Positions 56,433 through 64,000 of a DNA stretch of 64,000 nucleotides are shown piece by piece. A program made the translations under genes and the position numbers. The notes beneath the pieces were generated by a model. That model had not been told where the DNA came from and did not search any database. It saw only the letters and a program-made list of their open reading frames with translations. The DNA comes from Cupriavidus sp. WKF15. Its GTDB lineage: Bacteria; Pseudomonadota; Gammaproteobacteria; Burkholderiales; Burkholderiaceae. Within the stretch, counting starts at the first letter, position 1. The number at the start of each line of letters is the position of its first letter. The stretch spans positions 1,798,001 to 1,862,000 of the forward strand of contig NZ_CP119573.1 of assembly GCF_029278605.1 (NCBI RefSeq). Direction: 5' to 3'.

Positions 56433-59400
56433 CTACGGCAGCGCCGTCCTGCCCACCAGGAAGATGCGAGGCGGCGGCGTCAGGCCCTGCAGCGCGAGCA
56501 TGTCCAGCGGACCACCGCCGGCCTCGGCCCGGATCAGGAACCGGATCATGGGAGGCATGCGCGTTGAGGGGGCCGATGGATCGTCCGGCGCGGCACGGGT
56601 GTCGGGTGCCGCCGGCCAACTGACCTGATAGGTCGCGCCGTCGATCTGTTCGACGTGGCCGCGCGCGAGCATGCGCAGGAACGCGAAGCGCCCGCCATAT
56701 TCGTAGTTCTTGTTGGAACCCGCCGTCAGGAACTGCCATTGCAGTATCGTGCGCGGTTCCTGCAGATTGTTCGCGGGCCAGCTGAACCGTTGCCAGGTTT
56801 CGCTCTGGTTGTAGTAGCGCAACTGCTGCCCGTCGATATTCAGGACCGTATCGATGAGTTCTGCCGTCGGGATCGCCTTGATTTCGAAGTGATACTGGGG
56901 CTCGCCCTGCACCAGCAGGTTGGAAGCGACGCGCTGTAGCGTATTGATGAATTTAATGAACTGCGGGTCGAAGGTCACGCCGTGCGCGCCAGCGGCCGGC
57001 ACCCACTGATTGCCCTGCAGCTCCAGCACCCCCGCGAGTTGGGTCGCCAGGAAGGTGGGGATGATGCCGCCCTGCGGGCGCATGAACTGTGCGAATTTGG
57101 GCAGCGAAGCGTCATTGGCCGTGTTGGCAAATGGATAGCGGCCGGCGAAGGTCTGTTCCCAGTCCATGACCACGAAGCGCTGCCAGGCCTCGTTCAGGCT
57201 GGCCTGCGCGGGCAGCACGATGGTCTGGGTGGCCTGCACGATGGGCCGCACGAACAGGGTGTCGCCCATGCCCGCCCATTCAGCCCCGAGGCTCGCCGCG
57301 ACCAGTTGCGCATAGGCCCGTACATCGGCCAGGTCCGAACTTTTGCCCTGGAATAGCGCTTGCGCCATCTGTCGGGCCTGCTCTTCGGCATCGGCACCCG
57401 TATTGACTTGCTGCAGGTGCAGGCGCAAGGCCGTGGTCCGGTCGAGATACCGCTGCAGGTTCAGGTCGCTGCTGCCGCCTTGCCCGGCCCGGCCAGACTG
57501 GCCAATCAGGCGCAGCACCGGACCAAACGCGGCATCCAGCGGGCTGGCCGGGGCCGCGTTGGAAGCGTCGGGCGCGTCGTCCTGCTTGCCGAGGACGTCC
57601 TTGGCCTTGTTCATCAGCGTATCGGACAACGAGGCCTTCGGCACACCGGCACCGCCCTGGTACGCCAGCGACTTCATCAGCGCGATCACCGGTGACTGGC
57701 GCGCATCGGCCAGCAGCTTGAGCTGGTCAATGGCGGCGGGCAAGGTGGGCGCGGATTCCCAATGCAGGCTATTCATGAAGTCCTGCCAGTGCTGCGCGTA
57801 ATCGGCGAAGTACTGCTCGGTCAGAGCCGCGCGCAGTTCGTCGGCGGAATTCTCGGGGGCAGCGGTCGCCGCCTTGCCACCAGCCAGTACCCAGTCGGTG
57901 GACACGTCGCGGCGCTTGGCGGCGGCCTCGATGGCATCCTCGACATAGCCTTCATAGGCCTGGCGCGTGAACACGCCGGGCACGACCGCCGTGGACCGCA
58001 GCAGTCCGCGCGCCTCCGTGCCGGCCGTCAGCGCCGGCAGCTTCAGGTCCGGGTACTTGTTGCCGGCACCGTTGAGGATGCCCTGGTACAGCGTGTCCTG
58101 GGCATTGCGCTGACCGATGACGGCCAGCAGCGTCTGGCGCGCACCGGCCACCAGTTCGGGGCGGGCTTCGATCTTCCAGTCCGGATGGGCCGGCAGGTGC
58201 TGCGCGTAGAACTTGAACAGGCGCTCGGCCAGGTCCTGCTTCTCTCCCGGCGTGATGCGGGCGTCGGTTGGCCAGTCCTGCGCGAGACGCTTCGCCAGGA
58301 AGGCGGGATCGGCACGCCCGGGGGTGGCCAGCATCAGGTAGGCCTTGAGGCCATCGTGCCCGGCAAGCGCCCACTGGCTGGTCTTGTCGTCCAGCGTCGT
58401 GGTCTGCAACTGGCCAAGGTCCACCAGCGAGGCCTCCAGGTTTTGCTGGACCGGCATAGTCAGTAGCTCGTGGCTCGCCTTCGCGTAGGGCTCCCACAGC
58501 GCGGCCAGCACCTCGGCGTCGCGGTTCAGCCCGAAGCGGGTCAGCAGCGGTGCGTGGTGCTGCGTGCGGGTTTCGTAGCGTTCGATTTCCTGCTGCAGGG
58601 CGAGCAGTGCGCGCAGGCGCATGGCGGGATTGGTCGCCGTCTGGACCGCTTGAATCGCCTGCCGCGTCTCGCTCAGGTCCTGGTGATTGCGCAGGCCGGA
58701 CGCGGCCATGCCTGCGGTCCAGAGTCCTATCGATACCAGCGCGACGCCGGCGCACACGCTCATCGGATGCCAGCCGATGCGCTTGCCGGGCCGACGGCGG
58801 GCTGCCTCGCCGAAGTACCGCCAGTGCGGCAGGTCAGCGCTGTCTTGCCTCTCCGGCTGACTGCCCGCGCCAGAGGGGTATGGGGCAAAAGCCAGGCCAC
58901 GGATGGGAATAGCCCAACGATGTCGGGCGCTCAGGCCAGCGGTCCAGTCAACCAGCGCCTGGGCGCGGGCGTCGAGCTGCTGGGAGAGCTTGGCCAGGTA
59001 GGTATTGCGATCGCCGTGGGTCAACTGATGCATGCCACGCTGTGCCAACCGATGGCTCAATGACTGCAGTGCGCGCTCGATAGCGGCAGCATCGGCCTGA
59101 TTTGGCCATTCGCAAGCGATGACCAGCGAGTTGTTGCTGCCTGCAGCGTTTGTTCCGGCCACATCGAGCACGTAGACCGGCGCCGACCACCGCAGTGCCT
59201 TGGCGATGCGCGCCAATCCGATGCCGTAGGGATGAGCGCCCCGTTGCTGATTCGGCAAATCGATTTCCCCATCGGTGACGGCAACCACCGCATCGACCGG
59301 GCGGCGGCGTCGCAGCTTGTAGAGCCGCTTGAGCCAGTCGGCATCCGGCTGGCCGTTTTGGCCCCCTGACCATAGCAGTAGACCATTGTCGGTCAACAAC

Positions 59401-59849
59401 CATCCGGTGGCCACGAGCCCCGGCAGGAGGCGGGCAATCGCTGTCTCATTGCCCGTGAGCAGCAGCCACGGCTGGCGATAGCGCCAGCGCCAACCCAAAT
59501 GCGCACGCAGCGTCTCGCGCAAGGATTGGGATTGCGCCTTGACATCCAGACCGGGTTGCCCGGCACTTGCGGCGGCGCCGGCTGCTGGCTTCTGCTGTAT
59601 GCGGTCGGCCACATATCGGACCGCTTTCATGTTGGCGACCGAGGCGAGCGCGGCCGCCATGAATTTCAGGAATACCAGCCCGACCAGGAAAAATACCAGC
59701 AGGCCGAGTTCCGCAATGGCCAACCACTCAGTCGGCCAGTGACGCTGCATGCCGATGACCAGCGCCGTCAGTGCCAGGGCAACGTAGACATGGCCAAGGG
59801 CAAGCCCGAGATAGAGCTCTGCGGATGATTTTGTTTTGCTTTCGCTCAT
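56433..59849 (-). CDS. TssM/IcmF-like protein with degenerate NTPase motif
   Basis: A 1138-aa membrane protein with TssM architecture: two N-terminal helices (about residues 13-75), a cytoplasmic domain, a third helix near residues 370-390 (SVCAGVALVSIGLWTAGMAA) and a large periplasmic region ending in a beta-rich C-terminal domain (NLQEPRTILQWQFL, then the C-terminal FLIRAEAGGGPLDML). In normal TssM a GxxGxGKT P-loop follows the N-terminal helices; here the matching place reads WLLLTGNETAIARLLPGLVA, so the P-loop is lost. Last gene of the effector operon and overlaps the preceding gene by 4 bp. Confidence 0.85.
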   Translation of the reverse strand: MSESKTKSSAELYLGLALGHVYVALALTALVIGMQRHWPTEWLAIAELGLLVFFLVGLVFLKFMAAALASVANMKAVRYVADRIQQKPAAGAAASAGQPGLDVKAQSQSLRETLRAHLGWRWRYRQPWLLLTGNETAIARLLPGLVATGWLLTDNGLLLWSGGQNGQPDADWLKRLYKLRRRRPVDAVVAVTDGEIDLPNQQRGAHPYGIGLARIAKALRWSAPVYVLDVAGTNAAGSNNSLVIACEWPNQADAAAIERALQSLSHRLAQRGMHQLTHGDRNTYLAKLSQQLDARAQALVDWTAGLSARHRWAIPIRGLAFAPYPSGAGSQPERQDSADLPHWRYFGEAARRRPGKRIGWHPMSVCAGVALVSIGLWTAGMAASGLRNHQDLSETRQAIQAVQTATNPAMRLRALLALQQEIERYETRTQHHAPLLTRFGLNRDAEVLAALWEPYAKASHELLTMPVQQNLEASLVDLGQLQTTTLDDKTSQWALAGHDGLKAYLMLATPGRADPAFLAKRLAQDWPTDARITPGEKQDLAERLFKFYAQHLPAHPDWKIEARPELVAGARQTLLAVIGQRNAQDTLYQGILNGAGNKYPDLKLPALTAGTEARGLLRSTAVVPGVFTRQAYEGYVEDAIEAAAKRRDVSTDWVLAGGKAATAAPENSADELRAALTEQYFADYAQHWQDFMNSLHWESAPTLPAAIDQLKLLADARQSPVIALMKSLAYQGGAGVPKASLSDTLMNKAKDVLGKQDDAPDASNAAPASPLDAAFGPVLRLIGQSGRAGQGGSSDLNLQRYLDRTTALRLHLQQVNTGADAEEQARQMAQALFQGKSSDLADVRAYAQLVAASLGAEWAGMGDTLFVRPIVQATQTIVLPAQASLNEAWQRFVVMDWEQTFAGRYPFANTANDASLPKFAQFMRPQGGIIPTFLATQLAGVLELQGNQWVPAAGAHGVTFDPQFIKFINTLQRVASNLLVQGEPQYHFEIKAIPTAELIDTVLNIDGQQLRYYNQSETWQRFSWPANNLQEPRTILQWQFLTAGSNKNYEYGGRFAFLRMLARGHVEQIDGATYQVSWPAAPDTRAAPDDPSAPSTRMPPMIRFLIRAEAGGGPLDMLALQGLTPPPRIFLVGRTALP

Positions 59850-61087
59850 ACCTGTTTTCTGCACACTAGGGCGACGATGTCGTTACCGTGCTGGGAAAGC
59901 ACAGCTTGCGGGAAACCAGTGCGGGATGCCTGTTCGATGGCGAGCGCCGTGGCGAGCCAGGCTCCGGCGTCGGCGCAATCTCCCACTACGGTATCGATAT
60001 CGATCCATTTCGCTTGCGGGCTGACATCCGGTGCGGCCTTGATTTGCCGAGTGGCATCCTCCGTCAGGGCGTAAGCCCAAATTGTCGGCACTGGTGTGTC
60101 CGCGATCTGACCCCAGCGAGCCGCCAGAATCATGGCCTGTGACGCATCGTCAAACGAGCCCTTGGCCGGGCGATGAAGATGCAGCGCTGCTCCTGAAGCG
60201 GGCATATTTGAGGCCACTCCGGGCCGTGCCACCAGCAGGGCTGTGCCGGCTTCCGCAACACCGTTCGCCAGTAGCTTGCTGATGGCGGGACGGAGCTGGA
60301 TCGCCACCAGCAGATGCACTTCGTGCGGCGTCATACTGTCGTGCCAGGCATCCACCTCGAACAGCGAGACATCGCTGGCGCTCGCCATCGTCGTAATGCG
60401 CAAGGCCGGGGCAATGGCGGCAATCCGCGCTTCCAGGCGACCACGCAGCTCTTCGGGCTTGCGCATCGCCTGCAAGCTCAGATGCACGTGAAGGTCGCAG
60501 TCTGCCGGCAACGCCAGCAGGCCGGGTCGAATCCTTTCGATCAGTTGGTCCAGCAGCCAGTCACCGATTACCTGTTGACGAACAACTTCGGCTCGGGCGT
60601 TGCCGGGAGGGAATCGCTGGCCGGGTATCTCCAGCCAGCGGGCCTGCACGTCGGTACCGGGCGCTGTGCCACTGGATCTCAAGTCCAACAGTGTCGCGCC
60701 GCTGACGATGCCATCGACATCGTTCTCCTTTTCGTCACCAGCAAAACACCAGGCATGTCCAAGCACTGCCAGCGGCACGCCCGCCTCTGCGTGACATCCC
60801 GCCTCGATCCTGTCACTAGCGGCATTGTCCGCGATGGTCTGACGGCATTGCAGGTGACCGTGCCCAAGACGCAGAAAGAGCAGACAGCCCCACAGAAGCG
60901 GTGCATAGCCGACGCAGCACAGCCAGAAGAGCGCATCAAGCGGCACCCGTGCAGGCCACAGGGTGATGGTGAGGGCAGCGCCGACACCCATGATGACCAC
61001 GAGCAGCAGCGCCCACACCAGTACGGAGAGCCGGGGCGGCGGTGGCACCGCGACACGCGGCGGAACCCTTCCAAAGTCGACTGGCAT
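59846..61087 (-). CDS. Membrane-anchored protein associated with the T6SS effector island
   Basis: A 413-aa protein of unknown family. Two N-terminal membrane helices (VLVWALLLVVIMGVGAALTI and ALFWLCCVGYAPLLWGCLLF) are followed by a soluble domain. GDCADAGAWLATALAIEQAS and EAGTALLVARPG give it a faint thiolase-like look, but no catalytic residues can be assigned. It overlaps the TssM-like gene by 4 bp and directly abuts the PAAR gene, so it is part of the same operon. Possibly a partner of the TssM-like protein. Confidence 0.7.
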   Translation of the reverse strand: MPVDFGRVPPRVAVPPPPRLSVLVWALLLVVIMGVGAALTITLWPARVPLDALFWLCCVGYAPLLWGCLLFLRLGHGHLQCRQTIADNAASDRIEAGCHAEAGVPLAVLGHAWCFAGDEKENDVDGIVSGATLLDLRSSGTAPGTDVQARWLEIPGQRFPPGNARAEVVRQQVIGDWLLDQLIERIRPGLLALPADCDLHVHLSLQAMRKPEELRGRLEARIAAIAPALRITTMASASDVSLFEVDAWHDSMTPHEVHLLVAIQLRPAISKLLANGVAEAGTALLVARPGVASNMPASGAALHLHRPAKGSFDDASQAMILAARWGQIADTPVPTIWAYALTEDATRQIKAAPDVSPQAKWIDIDTVVGDCADAGAWLATALAIEQASRTGFPQAVLSQHGNDIVALVCRKQV

Positions 61088-61344
61088 CTATCGGACCGCC
61101 GCGCCTTGTGATGTGGCAATCAGGACGCTGCCGCATTCGGTTTGGTCCCCATCTCGGGACGGCGGAACGCTCGCGTTCGTCATGTGGGCGCTGCAGTGGT
61201 GATCCGGCTGTCGCCGTGGATCGGGCAGGACACGATGTCGCCGACGCGTGCGGTCCGCCGACCCTTTACCTGGATACTGTCGGAGCCGGCTAGCACCTTG
61301 CCGCCGTGGCTCGTGGCATCGTCTTCATATGCGAGGTTTTTCAT
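61088..61344 (-). pseudogene. PAAR-domain protein with a frameshift
   Basis: From the ATG at 61344 the frame encodes ATSHGGKVLAGSD, KGRRTARVGDIVSCPIHGDS and then stops at 61182-61180 (54 aa). Another frame continues as HMTNASVPPSRDGDQTECGS then VLIATSQGAAVR, ending with TAG at 61090-61088. Joined, these make an 85-aa PAAR protein, the usual size. The 257-nt interval is one base short of a whole number of codons, implying a 1-nt deletion around 61190-61215. PAAR proteins sharpen the T6SS spike tip. Sequencing error is an alternative. Confidence 0.82.
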
Positions 61345-61823
61345 TATTTCGCACCCACATCTCGATACTCCTCCCGAGTCATTCCTTCATATGCCTGTTG
61401 CTTAATTGACGCATCATTAAGGCAAATTAAGTTCGCCACTCTTTTGTCACCGAGATAAATAACTATCCCTGCGGAAAGATTATGATCATCATCGATTTTA
61501 ATGGTTTTATCATAAAGGTAATATTTGTAATCACCATTCAAAAATTTAATGTGTGCCTCCCCTCCGCCTGCGTATGGAGTGTAGCTAAAACGGAACGCAT
61601 CTATTTTTTTTCTATTTGATATTTCTATATCAATTCTTCCTCGCCTACCACTTCGGTAGACAAGTGCGCCATCGCTTCGTGCCTGGCACAACGAAGATTT
61701 CTTTTGGGGGAGCTCGCAATTAAAAACCGCAGCCTCATCGTCTTTGCACAAATTGTCCGCGTACGCATGCAAGCTCCAACCAAAGAGCATCAAAACTAAG
61801 ATGGGAAAATGCGAGAGCTTCAT
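61344..61823 (-). CDS. Exported hypothetical protein, probable T6SS immunity protein
   Basis: A 159-aa protein with a signal peptide (FPILVLMLFGWSLHAYA, cleavage before DNL), three or four Cys (LCKDDE, FNCELPQ, LCQARSD, LICLND) and a beta-rich mature part. Its DNA is AT-rich (21 of 60 G+C in 61441-61500), unlike most of the window. It lies immediately downstream of the cell-wall hydrolase effector, only one base past its stop. Periplasmic location suits neutralisation of a muramidase. No family recognised. Confidence 0.75.
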   Translation of the reverse strand: MKLSHFPILVLMLFGWSLHAYADNLCKDDEAAVFNCELPQKKSSLCQARSDGALVYRSGRRGRIDIEISNRKKIDAFRFSYTPYAGGGEAHIKFLNGDYKYYLYDKTIKIDDDHNLSAGIVIYLGDKRVANLICLNDASIKQQAYEGMTREEYRDVGAK

Positions 61824-64000
61824 TTAGGTACTCTGCGGCAGCCCCAAAATGGCGGCAACCTTGTTGTAGCGACGAAGACGGTCGGGATATCCATTTTGCC
61901 CGCCATTAACTTTTTGTGTGACGTCCGCGACGCTTCTTGAGTCTGCGGTCGGATTTAGATTGTTCTTAGACCAAAATATAAATGCGGATTCGACGGCGTA
62001 TTGAGCATTTTCCGAAATAAGCTCAGGATGTGAAATGAAATCTTTAATGTCATAGGGATCGCGTTTATTGTGCTCATCTTGGAATGATTGATATCCCGCC
62101 TTGCCTGTAACTTGAAGAATCCCTCTTCCTCGATATTTGAATCCTTCGCCGGTAGACTCCCCTCCGTTGCCCATTCTATCTGCATAAACATACGAACCTA
62201 GGTGCTCAGGGTTGTGAGCATAATAGCTCTCTTGGCTCCACAGCTTCTCCCTAAGTCGCCCATGAGTACAATCATCACATGATTCATTGTAATTTTTTTT
62301 GCCTCCCTTGCACCCGAAGGTCTTGCGCATGATCTTCGGTCTAAAATCCAAATCCTCACTCCGGACCCGTAGAGCACTTTCATGAGCTACTTGAGATAGA
62401 AAATGAGCAATACGTTTGGGGGTGCTTACATCGTAGATTTTTGCGTACATATTTAGATAGGGCAAAATCCCTTCGTAGTGAGCCCGTGAATTTCCTGGCT
62501 CCGCCGCAATTAACATTTCCATCGTGATTGGCTGACGCTCGCATGCGAAATTCCCAACCAGCCCAATCGGATGAATATGAAAGACATCCGACCCCGGTAG
62601 ATTCGGTATCCCGGCCTTGACCTCATCCCACCAGACCAGCTTCTCGATACGCTGCTGCTCGGCCTTGTGCTGGGCCTTCGATTCCGTCTCTGCTTCGATG
62701 GCCTGGATAAGCTGAATCCACTTGGCCGGGTTGGCCCACTCACTCTCGTGCTTGATGATCAGGCGTGACATGCGCAGGGCGCGCCACGGGTCGTCGGCGG
62801 CATCGCATAGTTCATCCGCCGCGTGGCTGCCGTCCCCGATGGTATAGATGGCCCGATAGACTCTTGCCATTAGGGGACTGAGCTTATCCAGCGCGCCCGG
62901 TGAGGGAACATCCTTGCCAAGCGAGTAATCGACATACGCCTTGGCGGTTGCAAACATCGTGTGTGTCGGGTCGTGCGGGTCTTCGAAGGTATCAAAATCA
63001 ACCCACTCTTGAGGGTATTCAAGGGTCACTCTTCCACCATCAAAACCTTCTTCGCGCACCCAGCCGCTAATGTTCTCGCCGCGCACGTTCGCGCTGTCCA
63101 CCTTCCACCACGGGCGTTTCTGATGGTCAGCCGCGCCCGGCGTGGTCTCCATGACCTTGTTATTTTGCTGCTTGCCCAATTCCGCCAATGACAGCACCTG
63201 GACGACGCCGGTCAGCGGGGCGCCCTGTCCTTCGTTGAGCGCGGCCTTGTACAGCTTGGTCTGCTTAGCAATCCGCAGAATGGTCGGATCACTCGGCAGA
63301 CCAAACTGTTTCCAACAATCCGGGGCAAGGTGTGCGTTCTGCTCAATCCATGCTCGACTCTTCTCAAGGACGGTTTTGATATCGTCCCCGCAGAAGACCT
63401 CAATGTGGACCATCTTGTTCGAGGTCTTCTTATTCAGCGAGTCATAGCGGCCCAGGTAGCCGATAAGGTCGCCTGCTTTGATGGGGATGGGCGTGGTTGG
63501 CACGACCACTCGGTCTAGGAGGGAATCCGGCATGACTGCCTCGACCACGCCGCCGCCGTTCTCTTTGCCCAGGAACGCCCAGCCACCTGCCGCAGCAGTT
63601 GTGGCCACGAACGCGCCCACCGTCGGCGGATACAGTTGCGTGCCGTGAGTGTCCTTGATCTTGCCCCAATCACCGGCGCGTTCGCTGATGCTGAACTGCG
63701 TGCCCTGCGGCAGGATGCAAAAGGGGGTGCCGTGCGGGTGGGTAGCCCGGGCCCTCAAGCCAAGTTGCGTCGGCGCAGTCGTGCCGCTCCGGTTGGGATG
63801 GGGCTTGTCCTTGGCAAACCTGGTCACCTTGAATTCGGGGGACCAGTACGCAGGCTTCGGCTGCGCTGGGTCGCTCTCGTACCCGGCGAAGTCCTGCAAA
63901 TGCATGTACAGGCTGAAGAATGTCAGCTTGGTGCCCCTCGGAAACTCCATCTGGTGGCGCACCAGGGCAAAGCCCGTGCTATAGGCTGCACTGAAGGCGG
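61824..64000 (-). CDS. T6SS-associated peptidoglycan hydrolase, LytM-like/SH3/GH19 (5' end outside window)
   Basis: The frame stays open to the window edge (AYSTGFALVRHQMEF precedes the first internal start), so the N-terminus is missing. In order: an M23/LytM-like fold with FFSLYMHLQDF and KMVHIEVFCGD, interrupted by an SH3-like segment (GLRARATHPHG, AGDWGKIKDTHG), a middle linker, then a C-terminal GH19 lysozyme/chitinase-like domain. The latter has RIAHFLSQVAHES with the likely catalytic Glu and YRGRGILQVTGKAGYQ. It would cut peptidoglycan in rival cells. The C-terminal part is AT-rich, the N-terminal part GC-rich. Confidence 0.82.
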   Translation of the reverse strand, partial: AFSAAYSTGFALVRHQMEFPRGTKLTFFSLYMHLQDFAGYESDPAQPKPAYWSPEFKVTRFAKDKPHPNRSGTTAPTQLGLRARATHPHGTPFCILPQGTQFSISERAGDWGKIKDTHGTQLYPPTVGAFVATTAAAGGWAFLGKENGGGVVEAVMPDSLLDRVVVPTTPIPIKAGDLIGYLGRYDSLNKKTSNKMVHIEVFCGDDIKTVLEKSRAWIEQNAHLAPDCWKQFGLPSDPTILRIAKQTKLYKAALNEGQGAPLTGVVQVLSLAELGKQQNNKVMETTPGAADHQKRPWWKVDSANVRGENISGWVREEGFDGGRVTLEYPQEWVDFDTFEDPHDPTHTMFATAKAYVDYSLGKDVPSPGALDKLSPLMARVYRAIYTIGDGSHAADELCDAADDPWRALRMSRLIIKHESEWANPAKWIQLIQAIEAETESKAQHKAEQQRIEKLVWWDEVKAGIPNLPGSDVFHIHPIGLVGNFACERQPITMEMLIAAEPGNSRAHYEGILPYLNMYAKIYDVSTPKRIAHFLSQVAHESALRVRSEDLDFRPKIMRKTFGCKGGKKNYNESCDDCTHGRLREKLWSQESYYAHNPEHLGSYVYADRMGNGGESTGEGFKYRGRGILQVTGKAGYQSFQDEHNKRDPYDIKDFISHPELISENAQYAVESAFIFWSKNNLNPTADSRSVADVTQKVNGGQNGYPDRLRRYNKVAAILGLPQST

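Noticed and set aside
61824..64000. Phage endolysin or prophage remnant
   Set aside because: GH19 enzymes occur in phages, but no other phage genes are present and the neighbours (PAAR, TssM-like, secreted immunity-like protein) indicate a T6SS island.

Overview
The window looks like chromosomal or megaplasmid DNA of a high-GC betaproteobacterium of the Burkholderiales, most probably Cupriavidus or a close relative. This is inferred from the very GC-rich third codon positions, two Bug/TctC-type orphan solute receptors, many LysR regulators, a czcICBA set divergent from a zntA-like P-type ATPase, and an AAHS-family aromatic acid permease. No rRNA, tRNA, CRISPR array, integrase or complete insertion sequence was seen.

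Layout. (1) 69-2999: homogentisate 1,2-dioxygenase and fumarylacetoacetase (tyrosine/phenylalanine degradation), preceded by a small translationally coupled ORF. (2) 3006-14979: a compact aryl-polyene (APE/xanthomonadin-like) type II polyketide locus in two divergent operons. It has a ketosynthase, chain-length factor, two hotdog dehydratases (one fused to the acyl-ACP ligase), ketoreductase, ACP, LpxL-like acyltransferase, family 2 glycosyltransferase, LolA-like protein, MMPL exporter, COG4648 membrane protein and a NodB-type deacetylase. (3) 15117-18723: periplasmic cupin protein, AAHS permease and MocR-type regulator. (4) 18977-23013: an unusual cbb3-type oxidase operon. Its subunit I carries an N-terminal CcoS-like segment, and it is followed by CcoO, a membrane-anchored monohaem cytochrome c, a SCO protein and a membrane protein. 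(5) 23041-28491: sirohaem sulfite/nitrite reductase, a Tat-exported DUF882 protein with an L,D-transpeptidase, a small lipoprotein and a beta-hydroxyacid dehydrogenase. A decayed LuxR regulator lies at 28686-29062.

(6) 29367-39705: catabolic and transport islands. These are a GlxA-type regulator with an MFS permease; an acid-sugar dehydratase, PdxA2 and TctC set with a LysR gene; and a LysR gene divergent from a 3-hydroxyacyl-CoA dehydrogenase/BKACE (DUF849) pair. (7) 39717-42809: a small exported tandem-repeat protein, a short H-NS-like protein and a heavy-metal response regulator cut off at a junction near 41669, beyond which DNA of lower GC carries a LuxR regulator. (8) 42910-47363: LysR, gamma-glutamyltransferase-like enzyme, TctC and a GAF protein. 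(9) 47411-56283: heavy-metal export, czcA-czcB-czcC-czcI on the minus strand and a His-rich zntA on the plus strand. A MerR-type promoter with a 19-bp spacer sits between them. (10) 56433-64000: part of a type VI secretion effector island on the minus strand. In transcription order it holds a partial LytM-like/GH19 peptidoglycan hydrolase, a probable periplasmic immunity protein, a frameshifted PAAR gene, a membrane protein and a TssM/IcmF-like protein with a degenerate P-loop. The toxin C-terminus and immunity gene are strikingly AT-rich.

The most unusual items are the CcoS-CcoN fusion, the compact APE locus with its ligase-dehydratase fusion and deacetylase, the TssM-like/membrane-protein pair linked to a toxin-immunity pair, and the small exported repeat protein. 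All family assignments rest on motifs and architecture read by eye; no database search was run.
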